From Runella aurantiaca (GTDB lineage: Bacteria; Bacteroidota; Bacteroidia; Cytophagales; Spirosomataceae): a stretch of DNA of 64,000 nucleotides. The DNA lies in NCBI RefSeq assembly GCF_003339505.1, contig NZ_QPIW01000021.1:50350-114349 (forward strand). The letters run 5' to 3'. A program made the position numbers and the translations under genes. Under the pieces are notes generated by a model. The model was not told the DNA's origin. It did not search any database and saw only the letters and a program-made list of their open reading frames with translations. This document shows, piece after piece, positions 25,180 through 33,977 of the stretch. The first letter of the stretch is position 1, and each line of letters begins with the position of its first letter.

Positions 25180-26403
25180 TTACCATTTTGGGTCAATTAA
25201 ACCATAATACCGACCAAACCAGTAGTTGCGAATCATGGCGGCGGCGGTGCCTTCTTCTTCCGATTTCACCGTTTTGGTTCCGCCACCTTTCATCGGAATC
25301 TTGAACTCCCGCGTTTGGCGCTCAAATCCCCACATATCTTTGATGGCCTTCTTGCGCTCTTCGGTCCAAATATCTTCACCAGTCAGTACACCGTAGACCA
25401 TGATAAACCAGATGTTGCTTTCCCAATCGAAGTCAATCGTTTTCCAATCTTCCCAGTGGCGGTTTAGACTCATACGGTATTTGTTCAGTAGGTTTCGGTC
25501 TTTTTCGTAGCGCATGAGCATGTACAGAGAGCGGGCCGCGTGGTAATCGTCGCCCACGTTGCGCCATTCTGCCGGAAAAAGCATTTTGGCTTTCAACTGT
25601 TCGTCGTCGTAGTGGTAACGGTCGATAAGCATGTGATAGGCAGCATTGTAACGTTCTTTGCCAGTGAGTCGGTGCGCCACTTTGAGTCCCATCAGCATCT
25701 TCAACGAATTGAGCGGTTGGTGCGGTAGGTCAGGGCAAAAATTGCCCCACATCGTCATTTTACCGTCTAGGTCGGTGAGTTTGAAATTATCGTCAATGAC
25801 GCGCCCCATAAAACGGTCGAGCAATCCCGCCGCTTTTAGTTTGTAATCATCATCGGCGCAGAGTTCCCAGAAGGTGCCAATTCCATAACAGATTGAAGTA
25901 AATTTATCTGAACTCAAATCTCCCAGCCAACGATAACCTGACAGGGAAGTGGACTTGTGCCATTCGTGGTACCACAAAACCTCTTCGTGCCAGAGCGGCT
26001 CGTCGGTTTGGTTAAAGCTCCGCGCCACCAATCCGGGTACGCCTGTTACTTTCTCAAGTTTGAGCACGGCCTCAAAGATTTGGTTGGCAATGTCGCGGTC
26101 TTTGGGGTCTTTGGTGAGCGCGTATTTGTGCGAATAAGCCGCCAGCATTTCGGAGGTAGGGTCCAGACAATCGGCCTGTGAACCCACAATCGGGCGCTCC
26201 AGTCCCGCTGGTGGGAAGATAACGTGCTGCATAATGGCGCCCTCATTCCAGTGGTTGCCGCGCATCAATTGATCAAATAGCTCTACCTTGACGTGGAGTG
26301 GGTCGGTCTTTTTGGGGAATTTATTCACTTTTTGTCCCCACGAGTCTGTACCACCAGTGAGGTAGAAAAACATAAAAAGCAACAACAGTGCGCGTAGAAG
26401 CAT
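25180..26403 (-). CDS. Exported hypothetical protein, likely (alpha/alpha)6-barrel
   Basis: A 407-residue protein with a signal-like N-terminus (MLLRALLLLFMFFYLTGGT) and a helix-rich body. Repeated hydrophobic helices, many Trp and Tyr residues (WHEEVLWYHEWHKS, YRWLGDLS, HWEDWKTIDFDWE) and paired-helix spacing resemble the toroidal fold of glycoside hydrolases and polysaccharide lyases. I do not recognise a named family and cannot point to catalytic residues. It is immediately upstream of the SUMF1-like gene on the same strand, and a GH127 gene is nearby. A polysaccharide-related role is plausible inference only. Confidence 0.75.
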   Translation of the reverse strand: MLLRALLLLFMFFYLTGGTDSWGQKVNKFPKKTDPLHVKVELFDQLMRGNHWNEGAIMQHVIFPPAGLERPIVGSQADCLDPTSEMLAAYSHKYALTKDPKDRDIANQIFEAVLKLEKVTGVPGLVARSFNQTDEPLWHEEVLWYHEWHKSTSLSGYRWLGDLSSDKFTSICYGIGTFWELCADDDYKLKAAGLLDRFMGRVIDDNFKLTDLDGKMTMWGNFCPDLPHQPLNSLKMLMGLKVAHRLTGKERYNAAYHMLIDRYHYDDEQLKAKMLFPAEWRNVGDDYHAARSLYMLMRYEKDRNLLNKYRMSLNRHWEDWKTIDFDWESNIWFIMVYGVLTGEDIWTEERKKAIKDMWGFERQTREFKIPMKGGGTKTVKSEEEGTAAAMIRNYWFGRYYGLIDPKW

Positions 26404-26481
26404 GAAAAAGTCTAAGGTTGAGGGTGTTTTCCTAAAATACTGCCCAATGGTTGTTACAGGCCACTGTCAACCCTCATTATC

Positions 26482-27198
26482 TTATTTTGCCTTCAAATCC
26501 TGTAAATAGAATTCATCCACTTCTTTGTTTTCCTGCCAAGTGTATTCAATTTCGTAGGCTATTTTTCGGGCTAGGTCAAGGCCGTGCCTATCGCTGATAA
26601 AGCCCAACGTCATGTCCATGCCGGCCGATATTCCCGCAGAGGTGTAAAACTTGCCGTCCACGGTCCAGCGGGCTTTTTTTACCCAATTGACCTTTGGCCC
26701 CTGCGACGTGGCCCAGTCGTAGGCGCGTTTATTGGAGGTGGCGGCTATTCCGTTTAGTTGCCCCGTTTTGGCCAGCAACGCCGAGCCAGTGCAAACCGTC
26801 AGGGTATAAACGGCGGTGGAAGCAAGGGCTTTGATTTTTGTGAGCAGTGCTTCGTGTTCTACTTCTTTGCGCGTTCCTTGTCCTCCGGGAATGAGAAAAA
26901 TGTCCAATGTCCCGTTTTCGGGAAGCTTTTCCGTGACAATTTTTACGTTTTGCGTGCTTGAAATGATTCCGCCTTCTAAAGAATAAAACTCGATTTTATA
27001 TAAATCTTTTAATCGCCCGAAGACCTCTACGGGTCCAAATACATCTAAGGTTTCGAAGTTATTGAAAAGCAAAATTCCAATCCTTTTGGGCTGGGCTTTG
27101 GGGGTGTCGGTAACTGCATCTGACTGCGAAAAAGCTGCGAAAGAGGATATTACCAATAAGGCCGATAGAAATTGTTTTTTCGTAAAAAGAGTGTTCAT
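26482..27198 (-). CDS. Exported DJ-1/PfpI-family protein
   Basis: A 238-residue protein with a signal peptide (MNTLFTKKQFLSALLVISSFAAFS) and a class I glutamine amidotransferase-like domain of the DJ-1/PfpI type. The nucleophile-elbow cysteine is in YTLTVCTGSALLAKTG, and the upstream acidic position is in the NFETLDVFGPVEVF block. Its sequence resembles the N-terminal domain of GlxA/FtrA regulators, but the DNA-binding domain is absent and the protein is exported. Isonitrile hydratases share this layout. The ATG at 27198 was chosen because it starts the signal peptide. Confidence 0.85.
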   Translation of the reverse strand: MNTLFTKKQFLSALLVISSFAAFSQSDAVTDTPKAQPKRIGILLFNNFETLDVFGPVEVFGRLKDLYKIEFYSLEGGIISSTQNVKIVTEKLPENGTLDIFLIPGGQGTRKEVEHEALLTKIKALASTAVYTLTVCTGSALLAKTGQLNGIAATSNKRAYDWATSQGPKVNWVKKARWTVDGKFYTSAGISAGMDMTLGFISDRHGLDLARKIAYEIEYTWQENKEVDEFYLQDLKAK

Positions 27199-27405
27199 GA
27201 TGAAGTGAAGTGTTAAGGGTTGTTCAAAGATACAAAAGGAAACATTCACCTTGGGCAGTGTCAGCACTGCCCAGATGGAATTTGTGCCTTTTTCGCCTTT
27301 GTTGCCATAATATGACCCACAATCTCACAGCCGAAACGGGAGATTTGCGGCATAGAAAGCTTTTGTAGTCAAATGACTGGGTTTGTCACTGTTCCGTCGT
27401 ATCCT

Positions 27406-29421
27406 ATGAAAAAGCTCCTTTTTGTATTCTTATGGGCCGCTTGTTCGGCTCCACTTTTTGCCCAAAACGAAGGGTTAATCAACACGGCCAAAAGCCCCTT
27501 CGCAAAACTTTATTCGCCGGGAATGTCAGATGTCCAGTGGACGGGTGGTTTTTGGGCTGACCGCTTTCGGGTATGTAAAGAAACGATGGTGCCGCACCTG
27601 TGGAAGGTCTACACTGATCCAAATATCAGCCACTCGTTCCGAAATTTTGAAATCGCCGCTGGGGTAATGGAGGGGAATTTTAAAGGACCGTCGTTTCATG
27701 ACGGTGATTTTTACAAAACCTTTGAAGCCGTGGCCAGCCTTTATGCTGCCACCAAAGACCCCGCATGGGACGCCATTATGGACAAGGCCATTGATATCAT
27801 GGCCAAAGCCCAGCGCGAAGACGGGTACATTTATACCAAAGCCATCATTGAGCAAAAGAAAACGGGAAAGACCAAGCTGTTTGAAGACAAACTGAGTTTT
27901 GAAGCCTACAATTTCGGCCACCTGATGACTGCCGCCTGCGTTCATCACCGCGCGACGGGTAAAAACACATTGCTGGATATTGCCAAGAAATCCGCCGATT
28001 TTCTGATTGGTTTTTATAAAGTGGCCACGCCCGAACAGGCCCGCAACGCGCTCTGCCCAGCGCATTATATGGGGCTGACGGAATTGTACCGCACCACGCG
28101 TGAAAAAAAATACCTTGATTTGGTTACTTACCTCATCAACATCAAAGGTACGACCGAAGGGACCGACGACAACCAAGACCGAATTCCGTTTCGGCAGCAA
28201 ACGGTGGCCATGGGGCACGCCGTGCGCGGTACGTATCTTTACGCTGGGGTGGCGGATGTGTATGCCGAAACGGGCGAGGATTCGCTGATGCGCTCGCTGA
28301 ATCTGATTTGGGACAACCTCACCCAACGAAAAATGTACGTGACGGGGGCCTGTGGTGCGCTTTTTGACGGAGTATCTCCCTACGGGACTTCTTATAAGCC
28401 CAACGATGTGCAAAAAACGCATCAGGCGTTTGGACGTGACTATCAATTGCCCAACGTCAGCGCCCACAACGAAACCTGCGCCAATATCGGCAATGTGCTT
28501 TTCAACCGACGGATGTTTACACTCACGGGCGACGCCAAGTACATCGACGTCGTGGAATTGGCGTTGTACAACAGTGTATTGTCGGGTATTAGCCTTTCGG
28601 GGGATGCCTTTTTTTATACCAATCCGTTGAGTGCCTCCAACGACTTCCCGTACCAACTCCGGTGGATGGGTGGGCGGCTACCGTACATTCGCATTTCCAA
28701 TTGTTGCCCGCCCAATACCGTACGTACCATTACAGAAGTGAGCGACTATGCCTACAGTATGAGCGACAATGCCGTTTGGTGTAACCTGTTTGGCAGCAGT
28801 CAATTACGTACAGCTCTCAAAAACGGGCAGCAGTTGCATTTACAACAAGAAAGCAATTATCCCTGGGATGGAAACGTAAAAATTACGGTAATCCAAGCTC
28901 CTGCCGCCCCTTTCCAAATCAAATTGCGTTTGCCAAGTTGGTGTGCGGAAGCCAAATTAATGATTAACGGTAAAGCGACTGATTTTACCGTTGAAAATGG
29001 ATATGTAACGCTTCAGCGTTCGTGGCAAAAAGGGGATGTTATTCAATGGATCTTGGATATGCCCGTTGAACTGCTAGAATCCAACCCGTTGGTGGAAGAA
29101 AATCGTAATCAGATAGCAGTAAAACGAGGCCCCATTGTGTATTGCGCCGAATCCAATGATATGCCCGCCAACACAAGGGTATTCGATATTGCTTTGCCTG
29201 CAAACATGGCCTTTCAACCCGTTTCCGTGACCATTGGCAACAGTTCGGTCATGGGTTTGGAGGGAAATGCCGTGGGAATCAACGAACAAAAATGGCAAAA
29301 TCAACTTTATCGGCCCCTTTCCAAAAGTAAAAAAACGTTGCATTTGCGACTGATTCCCTATTACGCGTGGGCCAACAGAGGCCCTTCCGAAATGACGGTT
29401 TGGCTGCCGGTGGTGCGGTAG
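27406..29421 (+). CDS. GH127 beta-L-arabinofuranosidase-like glycoside hydrolase
   Basis: A 671-residue exported glycosidase (signal peptide MKKLLFVFLWAACSAPLFAQ) of family GH127 (DUF1680), which removes beta-L-arabinofuranose from plant or glycoprotein glycans. The catalytic zinc centre is recognisable: Glu356 and Cys358 in HNETCAN, and Cys433-Cys434 in SNCCPPNTVR. This agrees in order and spacing with Glu338, Cys340, Cys417 and Cys418 of the characterised HypBA1. The N-terminal part is an alpha-barrel and the C-terminal third a beta-sandwich. It is divergent from the DJ-1 gene and ends in a strong terminator region. Confidence 0.92.
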   Translation: MKKLLFVFLWAACSAPLFAQNEGLINTAKSPFAKLYSPGMSDVQWTGGFWADRFRVCKETMVPHLWKVYTDPNISHSFRNFEIAAGVMEGNFKGPSFHDGDFYKTFEAVASLYAATKDPAWDAIMDKAIDIMAKAQREDGYIYTKAIIEQKKTGKTKLFEDKLSFEAYNFGHLMTAACVHHRATGKNTLLDIAKKSADFLIGFYKVATPEQARNALCPAHYMGLTELYRTTREKKYLDLVTYLINIKGTTEGTDDNQDRIPFRQQTVAMGHAVRGTYLYAGVADVYAETGEDSLMRSLNLIWDNLTQRKMYVTGACGALFDGVSPYGTSYKPNDVQKTHQAFGRDYQLPNVSAHNETCANIGNVLFNRRMFTLTGDAKYIDVVELALYNSVLSGISLSGDAFFYTNPLSASNDFPYQLRWMGGRLPYIRISNCCPPNTVRTITEVSDYAYSMSDNAVWCNLFGSSQLRTALKNGQQLHLQQESNYPWDGNVKITVIQAPAAPFQIKLRLPSWCAEAKLMINGKATDFTVENGYVTLQRSWQKGDVIQWILDMPVELLESNPLVEENRNQIAVKRGPIVYCAESNDMPANTRVFDIALPANMAFQPVSVTIGNSSVMGLEGNAVGINEQKWQNQLYRPLSKSKKTLHLRLIPYYAWANRGPSEMTVWLPVVR

Positions 29422-29790
29422 CTGAGGGCAAAGATCCTTTTAAATTCAAATACACTTTATCATCAGAGGGTTGGGGACGGTTGGCCACGAAGGCGTACAA
29501 TAGGGGCTCGCCTCGAATCTATAATCATTAAAAAGGCCAAGCAAATTGCTTGGCCTTTTTAATGATTAATCTATTTTATTAGTAATAAGAATAACAACCG
29601 TGTCGTAAAACAATTCTCCACTTTCTATCAGCCCATACAAAACCATCAAGCTAAATACCTTAATGTTTTGTGTGCCCTTCACTTACAAGCGACTCAAACC
29701 TTGTTGTGTTACATTCTAAAACTGGCGTAGGATTTTACTCATTACACTCAATTGCGCATGTAAACCAAAGGTTGCTTCAATTAATAACGA
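29422..29790. other. 369-bp gap after the GH127 gene
   Basis: It contains the palindromic terminator at 29523-29567. The rest is AT-rich with a 63-codon plus-strand ORF that looks like chance. Nothing else is supported. Confidence 0.5.
29523..29567. terminator. Palindromic bidirectional terminator
   Basis: A perfect palindrome with 22-base arms (AATCATTAAAAAGGCCAAGC leads the left arm) around one central base. The GC core GGCCAAGC/GCTTGGCC is flanked by A and T runs, so it can end transcription of the GH127 gene and of anything arriving on the minus strand. Confidence 0.88.
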
Positions 29791-30000
29791 TTATTGCTCC
29801 AGACCTTGCGGCACAATTAACCGATCCCCGTACTTTTCCCGTTTTAGGGATAGCGACTTAGGGTCAAATGTGATGGTAAAACTTTTAACGGGGTCTTTGA
29901 CCAGACAAGTGATAAACCAAGACGGATCTTGTTTGATTTCATTCACGTCCCGCTTATTGCCTTTCATCGAAGAGGAGCCGTTTCTGTTGTTTGAAGCCAT
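29791..30000 (-). CDS. Possible small hypothetical protein (69 residues)
   Basis: An ATG-started ORF of 69 codons in an otherwise empty, AT-rich region. The product is polar and basic at the N-terminus (MASNNRNGSSSMKGNKRDV) with a plausible beta segment (SFTITFDPKSLSLK), and no membrane helix. Upstream bases contain a loose TTG and TATA-like sequence about 20 bases apart, not a clean Bacteroidota promoter. No family is recognised. It would end into the palindromic terminator at 29523-29567, but about 220 bp away. Confidence 0.35.
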   Translation of the reverse strand: MASNNRNGSSSMKGNKRDVNEIKQDPSWFITCLVKDPVKSFTITFDPKSLSLKREKYGDRLIVPQGLEQ

Positions 30001-30279
30001 AGGTGCATTTATATAATTAGTACTATATTATACCTAACACCCGTATGACAATAAACGTGCTATCTTATTGATTATCTTTAGTAAATACTTTTGAAGTGAG
30101 GGCGCATGGTTGTGCTTCAAACTGAAAATAGTGATAAAAAGAGCCTTTATTCTCTTAAAATGGTCCTTAATAGGATATTTTTTGTTTTTTTTGATTCATG
30201 CCTTTTTTGAAATTTTTTAACGAAGTTCTTCCTAAATCGTTTCAATTAGTAGATTTTAGACGGTTAGAGTGCGTTGGAT

Positions 30280-31068
30280 TTATTGCTGGCCCAAGATAAT
30301 AGGGGTGCGGCCATCCGTGATGATTACCTTATTTTGGGTATTTCGAATGGCTTCAATCCATTGTTCTTGCAATACCCTTGGTTCCAAACCGCTTGCTTTT
30401 ACGCGGTTGGCTTCGGCCTCAATTTTGGCTTTTTCCAAGTTCATGCGCGCTACTTCCAACTCGTTTTTTACCTGTTCGGCCTGTTGTTTGGCGTTGTTTC
30501 GGCGTTCGATGGCTTCGGCCATCGAGGTTGGGGGCTTGAGGCCACTGGTCAGGGATGTAAGGGTGAAAAATTTCCCTTCAAAATCTTTTTTTAAGCGTAT
30601 CTCAACCGACTGTTCAAAATGATTCAGGTTGTTCATTAAGCTATCGGTGCTGAAATTGCGGGCTTCTTCGCGATAGGCATTGACCACGAGTGCATTCAGA
30701 ACGGCCCCTTCGATGTTGTCCATAATCGTATTTTCATCATCAATTCCTACGTGTTTGTAGTTGAAGATAATATCGGCACCTTTGGTTCGAATCGCCTGAT
30801 AGGTAAGTGAGGGGTCGACGGTAAAAACGCCGGCGTCTTTGGCGGTAATGACCACTTCTGCGGGGTCGGCTTTTTGTTCAAACATGGGGACTTGATAGAG
30901 TTCTGTTCCAGGGCCGAGTAGCCCCTGAGAGCCGGTCACGACCGAGAAATCGCCCCGACCTTCGCGTCCGTAATTTTTCATAAGTACCCCTTCATAATTG
31001 GGCTGTACACGGGTGCAACCCGCCAGAACCACGATAAACAAGAATGGATAGATTAGTTTGTTTTTCAT
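30280..31068 (-). CDS. SPFH/prohibitin-like lipoprotein
   Basis: A 262-residue SPFH-domain protein with a lipoprotein signal peptide; the lipobox is LAGC and the modified cysteine is residue 18. The SPFH core (residues about 30-165) is followed by a charged helical region (IERRNNAKQQAEQVKNELEV) typical of the coiled coil that lets prohibitins and stomatins form rings at membranes. Its start codon overlaps the stop of a 56-codon membrane-protein gene (ATGA), so the two are coupled. Such proteins scaffold membrane domains or modulate proteases; the specific partner is unknown. Confidence 0.85.
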   Translation of the reverse strand: MKNKLIYPFLFIVVLAGCTRVQPNYEGVLMKNYGREGRGDFSVVTGSQGLLGPGTELYQVPMFEQKADPAEVVITAKDAGVFTVDPSLTYQAIRTKGADIIFNYKHVGIDDENTIMDNIEGAVLNALVVNAYREEARNFSTDSLMNNLNHFEQSVEIRLKKDFEGKFFTLTSLTSGLKPPTSMAEAIERRNNAKQQAEQVKNELEVARMNLEKAKIEAEANRVKASGLEPRVLQEQWIEAIRNTQNKVIITDGRTPIILGQQ

Positions 31069-31235
31069 TTTTTAAAATAGTTAGCGTAAGGGAAAAGGAT
31101 TAAAAGGATGATATGAAGCAAGCCGGTGGCCCATCCCGCAAAAGGGTAGGGGCCTCTGAATACCCAAAAATGGAACCAAAAAAGCAGTACATTGATCAAA
31201 AGAAAAATCAATGTGCGTAAAAGGGTGTTTTTCAT
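31065..31235 (-). CDS. 56-residue membrane protein coupled to the SPFH gene
   Basis: A short ORF just before the SPFH gene. It has an ATG start and its TGA stop is shared with the SPFH start as ATGA. The product is very hydrophobic, with two likely membrane helices (TLLRTLIFLLINVLLFWFHF and then GLLHIILLILFPY) joined by a short loop FRGPYPFAGWATG. This resembles two-helix 2TM-domain proteins of Bacteroidota. The exact coupling and clear membrane design argue that it is real. A functional link with the SPFH ring is inference. Confidence 0.75.
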   Translation of the reverse strand: MKNTLLRTLIFLLINVLLFWFHFWVFRGPYPFAGWATGLLHIILLILFPYANYFKK

Positions 31236-31577
31236 AAGGAAAAGAAGTTAGGGAAATAGAACAACTAAAATAGGGAAAACATATCTCTGTTTTTAAAGGC
31301 GATTCAGTTTATTATTATTCGGTTAAATTCTTTTGATAATATTCACTTCGAGGGTAATTGGGCGCAATGAGCAGTGGTGTATTTGGATACAAAAGATAAT
31401 TTTTGATACAGCGGCGTTGGACGTAGATTTTATAATTTGAGGTAATTGATTTGTAAGAAGCTGAAAATGAGGTTTTTGTTTTTGTTTTATGTTGATTGAT
31501 ATGATATATCATGGATATTTTTGTCTATTCTTCGTCGTCTGGGCTATCTTTGCACCTCTAAAAAAGTTATCCTACCT
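31236..31577. other. 342-bp divergent regulatory region
   Basis: This lies between the SPFH operon and the RND exporter. The right end holds a good promoter for the exporter (31521-31552) and a 12-bp palindrome, ATGATATATCAT, at 31501-31512, a possible operator. A 65-codon minus-strand ORF in the middle has AT-driven composition and is not supported. Confidence 0.6.
31521..31552 (+). promoter_or_regulatory. Bacteroidota-type promoter of the RND/MMPL exporter
   Basis: TTG at 31521-31523, a 21-base spacer and TATCTTTG at 31545-31552 fit the -33/-7 consensus TTG and TAnnTTTG. The exporter ATG is 25 bases past the box, giving a short leader. A perfect 12-bp palindrome ends 8 bases before the -33 element. 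Confidence 0.7.
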
Positions 31578-33893
31578 ATGTGGAATAAAATTGCGGCAGG
31601 CATCATTCGTTTTCGGTTTGCGTGGATTGTATTGATCTTTGTAACAGTAGCATATATGGGTTATGAAGGAAGTAAAATCGAACTTTCTTATCAAATGGCC
31701 CGTATTTTACCCCCCAATGACCCCATCGAAAAAGAATATCAGGAATTTAGGAAGGTGTTTGGGGAAGATGGCGCTATCATGGTGATAGGCTGGCAGGACC
31801 CGAACTTGTTTGAACTCACTAAATTTCGGAACTGGTACGGACTTGCGGAACGTATCAAGGCCATGAAAGGCATCAAGAATGTGCTTTCGCTCGGTCATTT
31901 ATACAAAGTAGAGCGAAATGACAGCCTGAGTAAATTTGAATTTAAACCGCTCTTTACGCAACTGCCGTCTACTCAGGCGGAGATGGATAGCCTAAAAAAT
32001 CAGGTCAAAAAGCTTCCATTTTATGAAGGATTGGCCATCAATTCCAAAACAAATTCGACGCTCATTGTAATTACATTTAATGATAAAGAACTGAATTCTT
32101 CGCGGCGGATTACGATTGTGGAGGAAATAAAAGCCATGGCCGATGAGTTTTCGATAAAAAACAAAACCGACCTTCACTATTCAGGAATGCCGTTTATTCG
32201 GACGGTCATCATGAAAAAAATATCGGGCGAGCTCAAGCTTTTTATGGCCTTGGCGGTATTGGTGACTGCATTTATCCTTTGGCTGTTTTTTAGGTCGCTT
32301 CGGCTTACGCTCCTCTCGATTGGAGTGGTATTGATGGGGGTGATTTTCTCCGTTGGTTTGCTTCAGTTGTTTGGGTATAAAATTACGGCGTTGACGGGAC
32401 TAATTCCGCCGCTCTTGATTGTGATTGGAGTGCCCAACTGTGTTTTTCTGTTGAATAAATACCAACTGGAACTCAAAACGCACGGTAACAAAGACGAAGC
32501 GATTAAGGAAATGATTTGCCAGATTGGGCTTTCTATTTTTCTGGCCAATATTACAACCGCCATTGGTTTTGGGGTATTTTATTTTACCAACAGTGCCTTG
32601 TTGGTTGAATTTGGCATCGTTGCGTCCATTTGTGTAATGGTTACGTACGTACTTTGTTTGGTGCTTTTGCCCATCACGTTGCATTACATGAATCTTCCCA
32701 AAGCGCGGCATTTGAAGCATTTGGAAGGAAAATGGGCCAAAGGCTTCCTGACCAAAGTGGATTATCTAGTACACAATCACCGTCGGGCTATTTATGGCGC
32801 AATGGTGGTGGTGATTCTGGTTTCGGCGTATGGAATGACCAAAATTAAAGCGGTGGGGTACATCGTGGATGACCTTCCACAAAACGATCCCGTTTACGTA
32901 GACCTACGCTTTTTTGAGTCCAACTTCAACGGAGTTTTGCCTTTTGAAGTAATGATTGATACCAAACAGCCCAACGGAGTGTTTGGCAATCAGGCCCAGG
33001 TATTGTACAAAATCAAGGCATTACAAAACGAAATGGCTGATTTCAAAGAGTTTTCTAAGCCTGTTTCGGTGGTTGAGGCTTCGCGGTTTTTGTATCAGGC
33101 GTATCGGGGAGGCGAAGCCAAATATTACGTGTTGCCGGGGGCATTAGAGCTGTCAAAGCTGACTGATTATGTGCAGGGAGACAACCGCGGCGTAAAACAA
33201 TTAAACTCATTTATGAATGAAGACCGCAGCATTACGCGGGTGAGTTTTCAAATGGCGGATGTTGGCTCGGAGCGAATTAAAGACCTAATCAATCAAATAC
33301 GTCCCAAAGTTGACTCTATCTTTAACCCGTCGCAGTATAAAGTCAGCCTGACGGGGCATAGTCTTGTGTTTTTGAAAAGCAACGATTATTTGTTGGGCAA
33401 TTTGTACGAAAGTCTGTTGATTGCCATCGTTTTGATTGCCATTGTCGGGATGGTACTTTTCCGTTCGATTCCCATTATTTTGCTGTCCAAACTTCCGTGT
33501 CTCATTCCTTTGGCCTTAACGGCGGGGATTATGGGGTACTTTAATATCCATTTTAAGCCGACGACGATTCTGGTTTTCAGTATCACTTTTGGTATTGCTT
33601 CCGATGGCACAGTTTATTTTTTAACGCGTTATCGTCAGGAACTCTACCAACGTGGACGCACAGCTTCTGAGGCAGTATCGCAAGCCATTTTCGGAACAGG
33701 ACTGAGCATGATTTACACTGCAATCATTCTATTCTGCGGCTTTTCTATTTTTGCCGCTTCCAGTTTTGGCGGTACGGCGGCTATGGGCGTGATGGTTTCA
33801 ATCACTTTATTGGTAGCCATGTGTACAAACCTGATTCTGCTACCAGCCTTGTTGTTGTCAATTGCCAAAAGGCAGAAAGAACGTCCGTCGTAG
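31578..33893 (+). CDS. RND-superfamily exporter (MMPL/HpnN-like)
   Basis: A 771-residue inner-membrane protein with the two-fold RND layout: one N-terminal helix, a large periplasmic domain, five to six helices (SGELKLFMALAVLVTAFILW onward), then the same arrangement repeated. The size and the lack of adjacent membrane-fusion and outer-membrane genes place it with MMPL/HpnN-type lipid exporters rather than tripartite drug pumps. The start at 31578 was chosen because it lies properly downstream of the promoter; the open frame extends upstream into the promoter itself. The substrate, perhaps a lipid or hopanoid, is unknown. Confidence 0.88.
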   Translation: MWNKIAAGIIRFRFAWIVLIFVTVAYMGYEGSKIELSYQMARILPPNDPIEKEYQEFRKVFGEDGAIMVIGWQDPNLFELTKFRNWYGLAERIKAMKGIKNVLSLGHLYKVERNDSLSKFEFKPLFTQLPSTQAEMDSLKNQVKKLPFYEGLAINSKTNSTLIVITFNDKELNSSRRITIVEEIKAMADEFSIKNKTDLHYSGMPFIRTVIMKKISGELKLFMALAVLVTAFILWLFFRSLRLTLLSIGVVLMGVIFSVGLLQLFGYKITALTGLIPPLLIVIGVPNCVFLLNKYQLELKTHGNKDEAIKEMICQIGLSIFLANITTAIGFGVFYFTNSALLVEFGIVASICVMVTYVLCLVLLPITLHYMNLPKARHLKHLEGKWAKGFLTKVDYLVHNHRRAIYGAMVVVILVSAYGMTKIKAVGYIVDDLPQNDPVYVDLRFFESNFNGVLPFEVMIDTKQPNGVFGNQAQVLYKIKALQNEMADFKEFSKPVSVVEASRFLYQAYRGGEAKYYVLPGALELSKLTDYVQGDNRGVKQLNSFMNEDRSITRVSFQMADVGSERIKDLINQIRPKVDSIFNPSQYKVSLTGHSLVFLKSNDYLLGNLYESLLIAIVLIAIVGMVLFRSIPIILLSKLPCLIPLALTAGIMGYFNIHFKPTTILVFSITFGIASDGTVYFLTRYRQELYQRGRTASEAVSQAIFGTGLSMIYTAIILFCGFSIFAASSFGGTAAMGVMVSITLLVAMCTNLILLPALLLSIAKRQKERPS

Positions 33894-33930
33894 CATCAGA
33901 AGTACTTTTAACAAAGGATAAAAAAATTAC

Positions 33931-33970
33931 CCCGACAATTTAGGACAGCACGGTCTGCCGAATTGTCGGG
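33931..33970. terminator. Bidirectional terminator between the exporter and M24 peptidase genes
   Basis: Arms CCCGACAATT (33931-33940) and AATTGTCGGG (33961-33970) enclose a 20-base segment. Six T follow on the plus strand, and a T-rich run follows on the minus strand, so it suits both converging genes. Confidence 0.85.
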
Positions 33971-33977
33971 TTTTTTA

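Noticed and set aside
27526..28656. 376-codon open frame on the minus strand
   Set aside because: Antisense to the GH127 gene, with no recognisable motif of its own.
29670..29861. 63-codon plus-strand ORF
   Set aside because: Overlaps the better minus-strand candidate, has no plausible promoter and an unstructured mixed composition.
31315..31512. 65-codon minus-strand ORF in the regulatory gap before the exporter
   Set aside because: Lys/Asn/Tyr/Ile-rich product typical of AT-rich non-coding DNA; it ends without coupling to any gene.
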